NCBI RefSeq assembly: GCF_040629175.1
Contig: NZ_JBEXUX010000002.1
Coordinates: forward strand, 62,001 to 126,000
Length of the DNA stretch: 64,000 nt
Direction of reading: 5' to 3'
DNA from: Embleya sp040629175
Lineage (GTDB): Bacteria; Actinomycetota; Actinomycetes; Streptomycetales; Streptomycetaceae
A model generated the notes under the pieces. It saw only the letters and a program-made list of their open reading frames with translations. It searched no databases and had not been told where the DNA came from. The position numbers were made by a program, and so were the translations under genes. This document shows, in pieces, positions 50,201 to 58,269 of this stretch. Position 1 is the first letter of the stretch; the number at the start of each line of letters is the position of its first letter.

Positions 50201-50800
50201 GACGAACTGCCGCTGCTCCTGCGCGACCTCGTCGCCGGCGCCCTTCCGGCCCGCAACCGGTCGGGCGGCACCGGGGACGGTGGCTCGCTCGGCCTGCCCG
50301 CCCGGCTGGCCGGCCTCGCCCAGGACGAGGCGGACACGGTCGTGCTGGACTGGATCCGCGATCAGGTCGCCATCGTGCTGGGCCACCCCTCCGGCGCGGT
50401 GGTGGACGCCGACCGGGCGTTCACCCACCTCGGATTCGACTCGCTGACCTCGGTCGAACTGTGCAACCGACTGGCCTCCGCGACCGCACTGCGGCTGCCC
50501 TCCACCCTCGTCTTCAGCTACCCGACACCACGCGAGCTGGGTCGGCACGTCCGCGGCCTGCTGCGTGCGACGGAGCAGCCCGGCTCGGCCGAGGACGCGC
50601 GGATCCGGGACGTGTTGCGCAACGTGCCGATCGAGCGGCTGCGCAGCGCGGGAATCCTGGAACTGGTCCTGGCCTGCGCCGATTCCCCGCACCCGGACGC
50701 CGACGGGCAGGCGCCGGACACGGAGGCCGATCCGGGTGAACTGGCGGCCCTGGACCTGGAAGCACTCGTCGACCTGGCTCTGGATGAGAGGGGCAAGTGA
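44225..50800 (+). CDS. PKS extension module, KS-AT-DH-ER-KR-ACP
   Basis: A 2191-residue fully reducing module behind AGGGGAG. N-terminal docking coiled coil; KS cysteine C207; AT with G-H-S-V-G-E (S658) and H-A-F-H-S (from 757), the malonyl signature; DH with H966 and D1142 both present; ER with H-A-A-A-G-G-V-G (from 1573); KR with T-G-G-T-G-G-V-G (from 1759); ACP serine about 2073. The KR keeps tyrosine Y1902 and the lysine, but alanine (about A1889, in L-F-S-A-L-A-G) stands where the catalytic serine is expected, and the usual L-D-D reads L-A-D. If the KR still works, the product gains two unbranched CH2 groups, which the predicted ring chemistry needs. Confidence 0.92.
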   Translation: MTNDNNADVLDYLKRTSIELIETRRRLKELTEAAAEPIAVVGVACRYPGGVESPEALWELVRAGRDALSDFPDDRNWDLAALYDPDPDRPNSCYTRSGGFLHDAGDFDAEFFGINPREALAADPQQRLLLESSWEALERAGIDPQTLRGSDTGVFAGLAYFGYGNHLFTPESISGYAQTGSLLSVASGRVAYALGLEGPAVSTDTACSSSLVAVHQAVRSLRQGECGLALAGGVTVMATTQVFREMSRQRGLAVDGRCKAFADAADGTGFSEGVGMLVLERLSDARRNGRAIRAVIRGSAINQDGASNGLTAPNGPAQQRVIRAALADSRVQASEVDVLEAHGTGTTLGDPIEAQALLATYGQDRDPDRPLWLGSLKSNIGHAQAAAGVGGMIKMIMAMRHGTMPATLHVDRPSTHVDWSAGAVELLTEAREWPNTPGRPRRAGISAFGASGTNAHLILEEAPEETPVPDAADPGIDTGLVPWVVSARSADALRAQARRLRAFAAADACLEPADVGRSLVADRARFEHRAVVLGGDRDELLSGLAALADGAESAAVVRGVAGDLGATVFTFPGQGSQWTGVARRLYDTFPVFADALDEVCARFDSRLPFALKPLLLADEPAARDRTDIAQPALFALQVALYRLMVRLCREPKYLIGHSVGEIAAAHVSGVLDLDVATRLVAARGRIMQTVTERGAMLAVRASADEVAALLGGYDRVGIAAVNGPESVVLSGLRDQVHELRDRLVAGGTSAKPLDVDHAFHSPLMDPILAEFAEAIGELPPGRLSIPIVSTRTGREATIEELTSVAHWVNHVREPVRFFDAVEHARAAGADVFVEVGPGATLTSITTEAFAAQGVHDAVVVSSSRRNRAAVPALLDTLARLHVRGGFVDWEALFGSRRRVDLPTYAFRHERYWLDFRAGTGTADVASAGLAAPAHPLLGAVLEHPGTGEVVFTDRWSLRTHDWPADHAVFGAAVVPATAYLDLALSVGEVLGCAAIEELSLEVPLVLPDSGDVQVRIVAGAADETGHRSLDVYSRPDPAARTVDGATAGGWTRHATGGLAPSAARPIARTEDAPAPTVWPPVGARRLDVAGLYDSFADAGFDYGPTFRGLREVWRRGDDLFALATLPDPAETGGYALHPALLDAALHAVVAGGVIEVTDGRGWMPFSWSGVDRVGACGATVRVRISPAGEGAVSVAIADEHGRAIAHVRALTFRPASAEQLRAARGGNEQALFEVQWRPARPGPPESRPERWDVLGTPDGQAARLARTGAESVAFHASIDDVLAGEAPRHLVLCLDDFLVAADADPFATVGGTDMRVLAWAQRFLAEEVLAESTLVLLTRLAVDTGGGERVESLPGASVWGLIRSAQTEHPGRFRLVDVDDEEASWAHLANALALDEEQLALRGDAHLVPRMTATETANHRIEPPAHGAHRLGIPIKGTLENLTWIPCPEVEAPLTGGQVRVRVHAAGLNFRDVTIALGLVERTAIDAGIGSEGAGTVLEVADDVTGLAPGDRVMGIFSGAFGPVAVADHRLLMPIPDGWSYAEAASVPGAYLTAYYALFHVTKLEKGQRILIHAAAGGVGMAAVRLAGHVGAEIYATASPAKWATLRGLGLDDEHLASSRNLEFAEKFLDSSGGRGVDVVLNSLAHTFVDASLTLLPEGGSFVEMGKTDIRDPGRVAADHAGVDYRAFDLYEAGPDSIHEMFRAVMELFADGRVRPNPISVRDIRDARRTFREMSQGRHIGKLVFDLGDGFGGGTVLVTGGTGGVGSLVARHLVTERGVRSLVLLSRRGIAAEGAAELRSELAAAGATVTVVACDVADRAALAAVLADMPGRYPLTAVVHAAGGLADGTLESLTAESLDRVLRAKVGGAINLHELTADHTLTAFVLFSALAGTLGTGGQANYAAANGFLDGLAAQRRASGRVGTSLCWGWWEQRTGMTEDLDAVDLSRIRRLGIAEMPTAQALDLFDTAYAIDKPVLIPARLDPAALRGRSADELPLLLRDLVAGALPARNRSGGTGDGGSLGLPARLAGLAQDEADTVVLDWIRDQVAIVLGHPSGAVVDADRAFTHLGFDSLTSVELCNRLASATALRLPSTLVFSYPTPRELGRHVRGLLRATEQPGSAEDARIRDVLRNVPIERLRSAGILELVLACADSPHPDADGQAPDTEADPGELAALDLEALVDLALDERGK

Positions 50801-50802
50801 CC

Positions 50803-53800
50803 ATGAACAACGCCGCGGATCGCCCGGCGGACGGCGCGGACCGGGTCCAGCGGGCGCTGCGCACGCTGCTGGAGGAGCGGGACCGCCTCCGGCAGGAGAA
50901 CGACGCGCTGAAAGCGGGCCGGGTCGAGCCGATCGCCGTGGTGGCGATGGCCTGCCGCTATCCGGGAGGGGTGTCCTCGCCCGAGGAGTTGTGGGACATG
51001 GTCCGCGACGGCGTGGACATGGTGGACGAGTTCCCGGGCGATCGTGGCTGGCGGGACGTGTACGACCCGGACCCCGACACGGTCGGCAGCTCGTATGTAC
51101 GGCACGGCGGATTCCTGGCGGACGTGGGCGACTTCGACGCGGAATTCTTCGGCATCAGCCCGCGTGAGGCGCTGGCCATCGATCCGCAGCAGCGCCTGCT
51201 GTTGCAGACCTCGTGGGAGGTCTTCGAGCGGGCGGGCATCGTTCCCGCCGAGGTACGCGGAGCCGACGTCGGCGTGTTCACCGGGGTGAGCTCGACCGAA
51301 TACGGCTGGCGCTTCCTGGAGGGAGGCAAGAGCGAACTGGAGGGCTACCTGCTGCACGGGAGCGCGCTGAGCGTCGCGTCCGGCCGGGTGGCGTACGAAC
51401 TGGGGCTGACCGGGGCGGCGGTGACCGTGGACACGGCGTGTTCCTCCTCGCTGGTGGCCCTGCACCTGGCCATGCAGTCGCTGCGGTCGGGCGAGTGCTC
51501 GCTCGCGCTGGCGGGCGGGGCGTCGGTGATGTCCTCGCCCGCGATCTTCGTGGAGTTCTCCCGGCAGCGCGGCCTGGCCGCCGACGGCCGGTGCAAGTCC
51601 TTCGCGGACGGGGCCGACGGCACCGGCTGGGCCGAAGGGGTGGGCGTGCTGCTCCTGGAGCGGTTGTCCGACGCCCGCCGCAACGGCCACCCGGTGCTCG
51701 CCGTCGTTCGCGGTACGGCGGTGAACCAGGACGGGGCCAGCAACGGGCTGACCGCGCCCAACGGTCGCGCCCAGGAGCAGGTGATCCGACAGGCACTGGC
51801 CAACGCCGGAGTCGCGGCCGCCGAGGTGGACGCGGTCGAGGCGCACGGCACCGGCACCGTGCTGGGCGACCCGATCGAGGCGGGTGCGCTGCTGGCGACC
51901 TACGGACAGGACCGCTCCCCGGACCGGCCGCTGTGGCTGGGATCGATGAAATCCAACATCGGCCACGCCCAAGCCGCCGCCGGGGTCGCCGGGGTGATCA
52001 AGATGGTGATGGCCATGCGCCACGGCTTCCTGCCCGAGACCCTGCACGTGGACAAGCCCTCCCGGCACGTGGACTGGTCCTCCGGCGCGGTCGAACTGCT
52101 GCTGGCGGGACGGACCTGGACGCCGGCGCACGGTCCGCGCCGGGCCGGGGTGTCGTCGTTCGGAGTCAGCGGCACCAACGCGCACGTGATCCTGGAGGAG
52201 GCGCCGCCCGCGGACCCGGACGAGCGTGCTCCGAGCCCGGGCGTGGTCGGCGGGCTGGTGCCGTGGGTGTTGTCGGGCAAGAGCGCGGCGGCCGTGCAGC
52301 GCCAGGCGGGCAGGCTGCGCGATTTCGTCGCGGCCGATCCGGACGCGGATGTCGGCGACCTGGGTCGGTCGTTGTGGTCGAGCCGCTCCCGGTTCGAGCA
52401 TCGGGCCGTGGTGCTGGGCCACGATCGAGACGAACTCCTGGGCGGGTTGGAAGCGTTGGCCGACGGCGTGGAGTCCGCCGCGGTGCTGCGCGGGGCCGCC
52501 GGCAAGCTCGGCGGCGTGGTCTTCATGTTCCCGGGACAGGGCTCGCAGTGGGTCGGCATGGGCCGGCAACTGCACGACACCTTCCCGGTCTTCGCGCGCA
52601 CCCTCGACGAGTGCGCGGCCGCGCTGGCCGAGTGGGTCGACTGGTCGCTGCTCGACGTGCTGCGCGAGGTGCCGGGTGCGCCCACGCTGGATCGGGTGGA
52701 CGTGGTGCAACCGGCGTTGTTCTCGGTGATGGTGTCGATGGCCGCGCTGTGGCGGTCCTGGGGTGTGGAACCGGCCGCGGTGGTGGGGCACAGCCAGGGC
52801 GAGATCGCCGCCGCGCACGTGTGCGGCGCGTTGTCGTTGCGCGACGCCGCCAAGATCGTGGCGCTGCGCAGCAAGGCTCTGGTGGACCTGATCGGACACG
52901 GCGGGATGGCGTCGGTGGTCGAGTCCGCGGACCTCGTGGCGGCCCGGCTGACCCCGTGGAAGGACCGGGTGAGCATCGCCGTCGTCAACGGACCTCGTTC
53001 GGTGGTGGTTTCCGGAGAACCGGACGCACTCGACGAATTCGTCGAGAAGATGAAGGCGGAAGGCGCCCAGGCCCGCCGAATATCGGTCGACTACGCCTCG
53101 CATTCCCACCAGGTGACCCGGGTCCGCGAACGGGTGATCACACCGCTGTCCGACGTGCGGCCGAAATCCTCCGCACTGCCCTTCTACTCCACCCTGTACG
53201 GCGAAGTCATCGACACCGCAAAGCTGAACGGCGAATACTGGTACGACAATCTGCGGGAGAAAGTCCGCTTCGAATCCTCCGTCCGCCGGTTGATCGACGA
53301 CGGGTTCCGGGGGTTCATCGAGATGAGTCCGCACCCGGTGCTGACCGTCCCGGTGCAGGAGATGGTCGAGGACCTGGACGACGCGGTGGTGCTGGCCTCC
53401 TCCCGGCGCGATCGCGGCGAGGTCGCGGCCGTGCTCGGCTCGCTGGCCCAACTGCACGTGCGCGGCGGGGCGGTGGACTGGGACGCCCTGTTCGGGACCC
53501 GCCGGCGGGTGGAGCTGCCGACCTACGCCTTCCGGCGGCAGCGCTACTGGCTGAACTCCGCGCCCGCGGTGGTCGCGGCCGAGGAGCCCGCGCCGCAACC
53601 GCCCGCGACCGACGACGACCCGGTACCCCTGGCCGACCTGCTGCCGACCCTGTCCGAGGACGACGCGAGGACGCGCGTGCTGGAACACGTGCTGGAGCGG
53701 GTCGCCGTCGTGCTGGGCCACCCCTCCGCCGAGACGATCGAACCCGACCAGGAGTTCAAGGACATCGGCTTCGACTCGCTGCTGTCGGTGGAGCTGAGCA

Positions 53801-53919
53801 AACGTCTGGCCGCGACGACCGGACTCAAGCTGCGGGCGAACCTGGTGTTGCGACACCCGACACCGAGACTGATCGCCGGGCACATCATCTCCTCGATGGC
53901 CGACCGCGCGCCGCGATGA
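50803..53919 (+). CDS. Final PKS module, KS-AT-ACP
   Basis: A 1038-residue module with an N-terminal coiled-coil docking segment, KS cysteine C213 in D-T-A-C-S-S-S, AT with G-H-S-Q-G-E (S664) and Y-A-S-H-S (from 764), predicting methylmalonyl-CoA, and ACP serine about 992. There are no reductive domains, so the beta-carbonyl stays a ketone next to a methyl-bearing carbon. That ketone is correctly placed to form a six-membered hemiketal with the hydroxyl set two modules earlier. I chose ATG 50803, nine bases after GAGGGG; a GTG at 50797 overlapping the previous stop is possible. The product passes to the NRPS at 54.1 kb. Confidence 0.92.
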   Translation: MNNAADRPADGADRVQRALRTLLEERDRLRQENDALKAGRVEPIAVVAMACRYPGGVSSPEELWDMVRDGVDMVDEFPGDRGWRDVYDPDPDTVGSSYVRHGGFLADVGDFDAEFFGISPREALAIDPQQRLLLQTSWEVFERAGIVPAEVRGADVGVFTGVSSTEYGWRFLEGGKSELEGYLLHGSALSVASGRVAYELGLTGAAVTVDTACSSSLVALHLAMQSLRSGECSLALAGGASVMSSPAIFVEFSRQRGLAADGRCKSFADGADGTGWAEGVGVLLLERLSDARRNGHPVLAVVRGTAVNQDGASNGLTAPNGRAQEQVIRQALANAGVAAAEVDAVEAHGTGTVLGDPIEAGALLATYGQDRSPDRPLWLGSMKSNIGHAQAAAGVAGVIKMVMAMRHGFLPETLHVDKPSRHVDWSSGAVELLLAGRTWTPAHGPRRAGVSSFGVSGTNAHVILEEAPPADPDERAPSPGVVGGLVPWVLSGKSAAAVQRQAGRLRDFVAADPDADVGDLGRSLWSSRSRFEHRAVVLGHDRDELLGGLEALADGVESAAVLRGAAGKLGGVVFMFPGQGSQWVGMGRQLHDTFPVFARTLDECAAALAEWVDWSLLDVLREVPGAPTLDRVDVVQPALFSVMVSMAALWRSWGVEPAAVVGHSQGEIAAAHVCGALSLRDAAKIVALRSKALVDLIGHGGMASVVESADLVAARLTPWKDRVSIAVVNGPRSVVVSGEPDALDEFVEKMKAEGAQARRISVDYASHSHQVTRVRERVITPLSDVRPKSSALPFYSTLYGEVIDTAKLNGEYWYDNLREKVRFESSVRRLIDDGFRGFIEMSPHPVLTVPVQEMVEDLDDAVVLASSRRDRGEVAAVLGSLAQLHVRGGAVDWDALFGTRRRVELPTYAFRRQRYWLNSAPAVVAAEEPAPQPPATDDDPVPLADLLPTLSEDDARTRVLEHVLERVAVVLGHPSAETIEPDQEFKDIGFDSLLSVELSKRLAATTGLKLRANLVLRHPTPRLIAGHIISSMADRAPR

Positions 53920-53954
53920 GCGCGGCGCCGCGGGCGCTCCCCGGTCCGCAGGAC

Positions 53955-53972
53955 CGTCCCGCCGGCGGGACA
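53955..53972. repeat. Dispersed 18-base palindrome, copy 3
   Basis: The core GTCCCGCCGGCGGGAC at 53956-53971 is a perfect 16-base palindrome. It lies in the 175-base gap between the last PKS and the one-module NRPS, directly after a GGTCC/GGACC inverted repeat (53943-53955). The gap interrupts an otherwise tight operon. Confidence 0.5.
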
Positions 53973-54030
53973 TCGCACGTTCGCGCGCGGTGTGCCCTGT
54001 TCCGGCACCCGTTGTCTTGACCGGCCGATC

Positions 54031-54052
54031 CACCTCCGTGAGTGTGGAGGTG
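54031..54052. promoter_or_regulatory. Inverted repeat upstream of the one-module NRPS
   Basis: CACCTCC (54031-54037) and GGAGGTG (54046-54052) form perfect 7-base arms around 8 bases. The right arm contains a ribosome-binding-like GGAGG. TTGACC lies at 54017-54022. It could be an operator, or an RNA hairpin hiding a translation signal. Confidence 0.4.
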
Positions 54053-54094
54053 ATCTGCGAATTCCTCAGGTTCCCGAGCCTGTTTGCTGAGGGG

Positions 54095-57000
54095 ATGTTC
54101 CCTGTGCGTTCGTTCGGTGCGTCGTCGGCGCATAAAGGATTGTGGCTGGCGCAGAAAATGTCTCCGGAAACGCTGAACCACGCGCTGACCATGTGGGACG
54201 TGGACGGTGCACTGGATTCGGCGGTGATGGAATCCGCATTCCGGCACGTCCTCGGCGAAGCGGAGGTGCTGCGCGTCAACTTCGTCGACGACGGCGGCGG
54301 ACTGCGGCTGATTCCCCGGGAATTGGGGGACTGGCGACCGTTCCTCCTGGACCTGAGCGCCGAGGCGGATCCCGAACAGGCCGCGCGTGAGGCGCTGGCC
54401 GAGCTGGTGAGGCAGCCGTTCGACCTGGAGCGGGACCTGCTGTTCCGCTTGGGCGTGATCGAACTCGGGCCGGCTCGCTCGCTCGTGGTGATCGCCTACC
54501 ACCACCTCATCTCGGACGGGTTCGGCGCGGGCGGCCTGCTGTCGCGGCGCCTCGCCGAGGTGTACACGGCACTGGTCCGGGGGACGGAGATCGCCGAACC
54601 GCCGCACCCGTGGGACGTCGAGTCGTTCAGCGCCGAGACGGACCGCTACCGCGACTCGCCGAAGTTCGCCGAGGACACCGCGTTCTGGCGCGAGTACCTC
54701 GCGGACGCGCCGCCGCCCGCGCAGGTGCCGCGGATCGCCCTGCCCGACGCGACCCGGTCCGCGCTCGCCGAACCGCTGGGCAGCGCCGACCGCTGGGGGC
54801 AGTTGGCCGACGCTATCGGCATGGCGAGTCGAACGCTGACCGTGCCGCGCGCCGAGGCGGACGCCTGGACCGAGACCGCGAAGTCCATGGGCGTCTGGAT
54901 GTCCTCGCTGGTGACCGCCGCCGCCGCGGTGTACCTCCGACACCGGTGCGACCACCCGGAGTTCCTGCTCTCGCTGGCCGTGGGCAACCGGGTCGGGGCG
55001 GCCGGCCGGACCCCCGGCCTGGCGGTGAACGTGGTGCCGGTGCGGGTGAAGGTCCCGCTCGGTGCGACCTTCGGCGAGATCGCCGACGCGGTGGTGGACG
55101 AGACGTACGAGATCTTCGGCCGAACCGCCTGCCACTACTCGGAGATCCAGCGCGCGAGCGAAACCGTGCTGAGCGGTCGTGGCAGTTTCGGGACCGTGAT
55201 CAACGTCGTCGAGTTCGTGGACCGACTGCACTTCGGCGACCACCCGGCGCGCTACCTCGGCGCGACGACCGGCGCCTTCGACGAGCTGGCGATCGGCGTC
55301 TACACCGACGGGAGTCCCGAGAGCGACCTCCACGTCCGGCTCGACGCCCCCGCGGGCCTCTACTCCGGAGCCGAACTACACTTTATCGGCGCGGAGTTGA
55401 TCGCCCATATCCGCGCGGTGATCGCTGCGGACCCGCAACTGCCGGTCGGTGCGCTGGACGTGCTCACCGGTGTCGAGCGGGATCGGGTGCTGACGGCGCC
55501 GGATCAGCCGCCCGGGCCCGGGGCGACGCTTGCGGAGCTGTTCGCCCGCCGGGTGGAGCAGGCCGGCGACGACGTCGCGGTGGTGTCCGGGGACACGGCG
55601 CTGTCGTACCGCGAACTGGACGAGCGGTCGGACCGGCCGGCTCGGGCCCTGCGCCGCCGGCAGGTCGCACCCGAGACGGTCGTGGCGGTGGCGATGCCCC
55701 GATCGGCGGACCTGGTCGTCGCCCTGCTGGCCGTGGTGAAGGCGGGCGGGGCCTACCTGCCGATCGACCCGACCGCCCCGGCGGAACGCATCAGGTCGGT
55801 GCTGAGCGATTCCTCGGCGCGTGTACTGCTCACCGACGCGGCGAGCGCGGCCGGGCTCCCCGGCGATCTGCCCGTGCCGACGATCGTGTTCGACGACCTC
55901 GGGTCGCACACCGCCGACGGCGACGACGCACGGGAGGTTTCACCCCTGCCGCATCCGGACAACCTGTTGGCTGTGCTCCATGGCTCCGGATCGAACGGCG
56001 CGGCCGGCGGGGTCGCCGTGACGCACCGGAACATCCAGCGGATCGTCGCCGACCGGCACTGGCGCGACGGCGGCCGAGGCACCGTTGTGTGGCACTCGCC
56101 GCCCACCTCCGAAGCACTCGCCCTCGAACTGTGGGTGCCGTTGCTGAGCGGCGGCCGGGTGGTCGTGGCCCCGCCGGGGGAACTCGACCTCGATGTTGCG
56201 ACCGAGCCGCGAGCGGGCTCCACGATGTGGCTGCCCGCCGCCCGGTTCGCGGCGATCGCGGCGGAACGCCCCGAGTGCCTGGCCGGGTTGCGCGAGGTGT
56301 GGACCGGTGGTGACCGGGTGCCCGCCGCCGCGGTGCGGCGGATGCGCGAGGCGTGCCCCGAGCTGAGCATCGTCATCGGTCACGGTCCGACGGAAACGAC
56401 CGGGTTCGCCGCCGGCGACCGCCCGGTGGCGGACGGACCGGCGCGGCCCGCGGGCACGGTCGGCCTGCCGATGGACCACACCGCCCTGTACGTGCTGGGG
56501 CCGGGCCTGGCGCCGGTGCCCGCGGGCGTGGTCGGCGAGTTGTACGTGGCCGGGCCCGGCGTGGCCCGCGGCTACCCCGGACAGGCGGGGCGGACCGCCG
56601 AGCGGTTCGTACCGTGCCCGTTCGGGCCCGCCGGCGGGCTGATGTACCGGACCGGGGACCGGGTGCGCCGGGGCGACGGCGCACGGCTCGAATACGTGGG
56701 CCGTGCCGACGCCCGGGCGGAGGTACACGGGCTGCGGGTCGAACCGGCCGAGGCCGAGGAGGTGTTGGCCGAGCACCCCGGGCTGGCCCAGGCGGTGGTG
56801 GTCGGCCGGGAGGACGAGTCCGGGCAACGACGCCTGGTGGCCTACGTGGTCCCGGCGGGCGGCCCGCGCGGCGACCTCTCGGGCGAGGAACTGCGGCGGT
56901 TCGCCGCGGCGCGGCTGCCGGAGTTCCTGGTGCCGTCGGTGTTCGTACCGCTGGATCGCCTGCCGGTGACGGCGGGCGGACGGGTGGACCGGGCCGCGCT

Positions 57001-57316
57001 GCCCAAGCCCGAGTTCGACGACGGGCAGTATCGGGCACCGCGCAACCACACCGAGCGGGTGTTGGCCGCGGCCTTCGCCGACGTGCTGGAGCTGGACCGG
57101 GTCGGCATCGACCAGGACTTCTTCGACCTGGGCGGCAACTCGCTGCGGGCGATCCGGCTGGTCGGGCTGATCCGGGCGGAGTTGAACCACGAGGTGTCCA
57201 TCCGCAAGCTGTTCGCGGCGCGCACCATCACCGGTCTGTCGGACATGTGGGGAGACCTCTCCCGATCGAGCAGGCCGGCCCTGCGCAAGCGCACGAAGGA
57301 CGGCGAAGTGCTCTGA
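54095..57316 (+). CDS. One-module NRPS, C-A-T, with degenerate adenylation domain
   Basis: A protein of about 1073 residues. The C domain is intact (H-H-L-I-S-D-G from H136), and so is the T domain (serine about 1016 in G-G-N-S). The A domain is not: the T-S-G-S-T-G-x-P-K-G loop reads H-G-S-G-S-N-G-A-A-G-G (629-639), the conserved aspartate of the substrate pocket is missing, and the final catalytic lysine is arginine (R963 in G-G-R-V-D-R). It is unlikely to activate an amino acid itself. It follows the PKSs, so its C domain should join the acyl chain to the first residue, which must then arrive in trans. ATG 54095 directly abuts AGGGG; GTG 54104, nine bases after it, may be the real start. 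Confidence 0.88.
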   Translation: MFPVRSFGASSAHKGLWLAQKMSPETLNHALTMWDVDGALDSAVMESAFRHVLGEAEVLRVNFVDDGGGLRLIPRELGDWRPFLLDLSAEADPEQAAREALAELVRQPFDLERDLLFRLGVIELGPARSLVVIAYHHLISDGFGAGGLLSRRLAEVYTALVRGTEIAEPPHPWDVESFSAETDRYRDSPKFAEDTAFWREYLADAPPPAQVPRIALPDATRSALAEPLGSADRWGQLADAIGMASRTLTVPRAEADAWTETAKSMGVWMSSLVTAAAAVYLRHRCDHPEFLLSLAVGNRVGAAGRTPGLAVNVVPVRVKVPLGATFGEIADAVVDETYEIFGRTACHYSEIQRASETVLSGRGSFGTVINVVEFVDRLHFGDHPARYLGATTGAFDELAIGVYTDGSPESDLHVRLDAPAGLYSGAELHFIGAELIAHIRAVIAADPQLPVGALDVLTGVERDRVLTAPDQPPGPGATLAELFARRVEQAGDDVAVVSGDTALSYRELDERSDRPARALRRRQVAPETVVAVAMPRSADLVVALLAVVKAGGAYLPIDPTAPAERIRSVLSDSSARVLLTDAASAAGLPGDLPVPTIVFDDLGSHTADGDDAREVSPLPHPDNLLAVLHGSGSNGAAGGVAVTHRNIQRIVADRHWRDGGRGTVVWHSPPTSEALALELWVPLLSGGRVVVAPPGELDLDVATEPRAGSTMWLPAARFAAIAAERPECLAGLREVWTGGDRVPAAAVRRMREACPELSIVIGHGPTETTGFAAGDRPVADGPARPAGTVGLPMDHTALYVLGPGLAPVPAGVVGELYVAGPGVARGYPGQAGRTAERFVPCPFGPAGGLMYRTGDRVRRGDGARLEYVGRADARAEVHGLRVEPAEAEEVLAEHPGLAQAVVVGREDESGQRRLVAYVVPAGGPRGDLSGEELRRFAAARLPEFLVPSVFVPLDRLPVTAGGRVDRAALPKPEFDDGQYRAPRNHTERVLAAAFADVLELDRVGIDQDFFDLGGNSLRAIRLVGLIRAELNHEVSIRKLFAARTITGLSDMWGDLSRSSRPALRKRTKDGEVL

Positions 57317-57365
57317 ACGCCGACCGCGATCACCACCACTACCCGCACGGAGAAGGCATGTTCGA

Positions 57366-58136
57366 ATGAGGAGTCCGGTGGAGGAACGGTGGGTGCGTCG
57401 CTTCCGCGACGACGACGGGTGCGCGACGAGGCTCGTCTGCTTCCCCCATGCCGGCGGCTGGTCGACCGCGTACCGCACCTGGCCGGTGGGACTGCCCTCG
57501 GACGTCGGGGTGTTCGGCGTGCGATACCCGGGCCGGGAGGACCGGCTCGGCGACGCCTTCCCGTCCGGACTGGAGGCGCTCGCGGACGACATCGCCGACG
57601 CGCTCGCCGAGTCGACGCGCCACCGGCTGGTGCTGTTCGGCCACAGCATGGGTGCCTCGGTGGCGCACGAGGTGGCGCTGCGCCTGCAACGACGAGGGTG
57701 TGCGCCGGTCGCGTTGTGCGTGTCCGGCCGGCGTCCGCCGCATGCCCTGGAGGGCCAACGGCGGTTCCTCGGCACGGACGAGGAGATGATCGCCGACGTC
57801 GTGCGCTTCGACGAGAGCCGCGCCCCGGTTTTCGCGGACCCGGGCCTGCGGGAGATCCTGCTGCCCGCGTTCCGCGCGGACTACCGATTGGTGGACGAGT
57901 ATCCCGCCGGCCGGCGGGACCCGCTCGACTGCCCGGTCTACGGCTACACCGGCGACGGCGACCCCGAGGTGACCCCGGAGCAGATGCGCGGTTGGGCGGA
58001 CACCACGAACGCCGGCTTCCGGCTCCGGGTGTTGCCAGGTGGGCACTTCTACCTCAAGGCCAAGGAGAAGGTGCTGCTCGCGGACCTGAGCGAGGTGCTG
58101 CGTCGGATCAAGTACCGTGCGGAGGCCGCTTCCTGA
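57366..58136 (+). CDS. Type II thioesterase
   Basis: A 256-residue editing thioesterase. The nucleophile is the serine of G-H-S-M-G (about S94) and the catalytic histidine is in G-G-H-F-Y-L (about H227), so unlike the homologue at 34.7 kb it should hydrolyse stalled acyl groups from carriers. It starts 49 bases after the NRPS, with GGAGAAGG nine bases before its ATG. It is the last gene that clearly belongs to the cluster on this side. Confidence 0.9.
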   Translation: MRSPVEERWVRRFRDDDGCATRLVCFPHAGGWSTAYRTWPVGLPSDVGVFGVRYPGREDRLGDAFPSGLEALADDIADALAESTRHRLVLFGHSMGASVAHEVALRLQRRGCAPVALCVSGRRPPHALEGQRRFLGTDEEMIADVVRFDESRAPVFADPGLREILLPAFRADYRLVDEYPAGRRDPLDCPVYGYTGDGDPEVTPEQMRGWADTTNAGFRLRVLPGGHFYLKAKEKVLLADLSEVLRRIKYRAEAAS

Positions 58137-58197
58137 GGTGGGCGCTCGGCGCGACGGGTCGGGCCGGTGGGCAAGGCGGGTCGGGCCGGCCGGATGT

Positions 58198-58260
58198 CGA
58201 TGGCGCCAATGGCGCCATCGGAGTCGAGACGACTTGCATATGGCGCATGCATTGCGCCAT
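58198..58260. promoter_or_regulatory. Paired ATGGCGC palindromes upstream of the DUF4097 gene
   Basis: Two palindromes stand in tandem: one of 23 bases at 58198-58220 (arms CGATGGCGCCA/TGGCGCCATCG) and one of 21 bases at 58240-58260 (arms ATGGCGCA/TGCGCCAT). They end nine bases before the start codon. Related motifs precede the nearby ribbon-helix-helix gene, which suggests operators of that protein. Confidence 0.6.
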
Positions 58261-58269
58261 GATGGCGTC

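Noticed and set aside
57903..57920. Another TCCCGCCGG/CCGGCGGGA palindrome, inside the second type II thioesterase.
   Set aside because: It lies in coding sequence, its centre differs from the intergenic element, and codon usage explains it.
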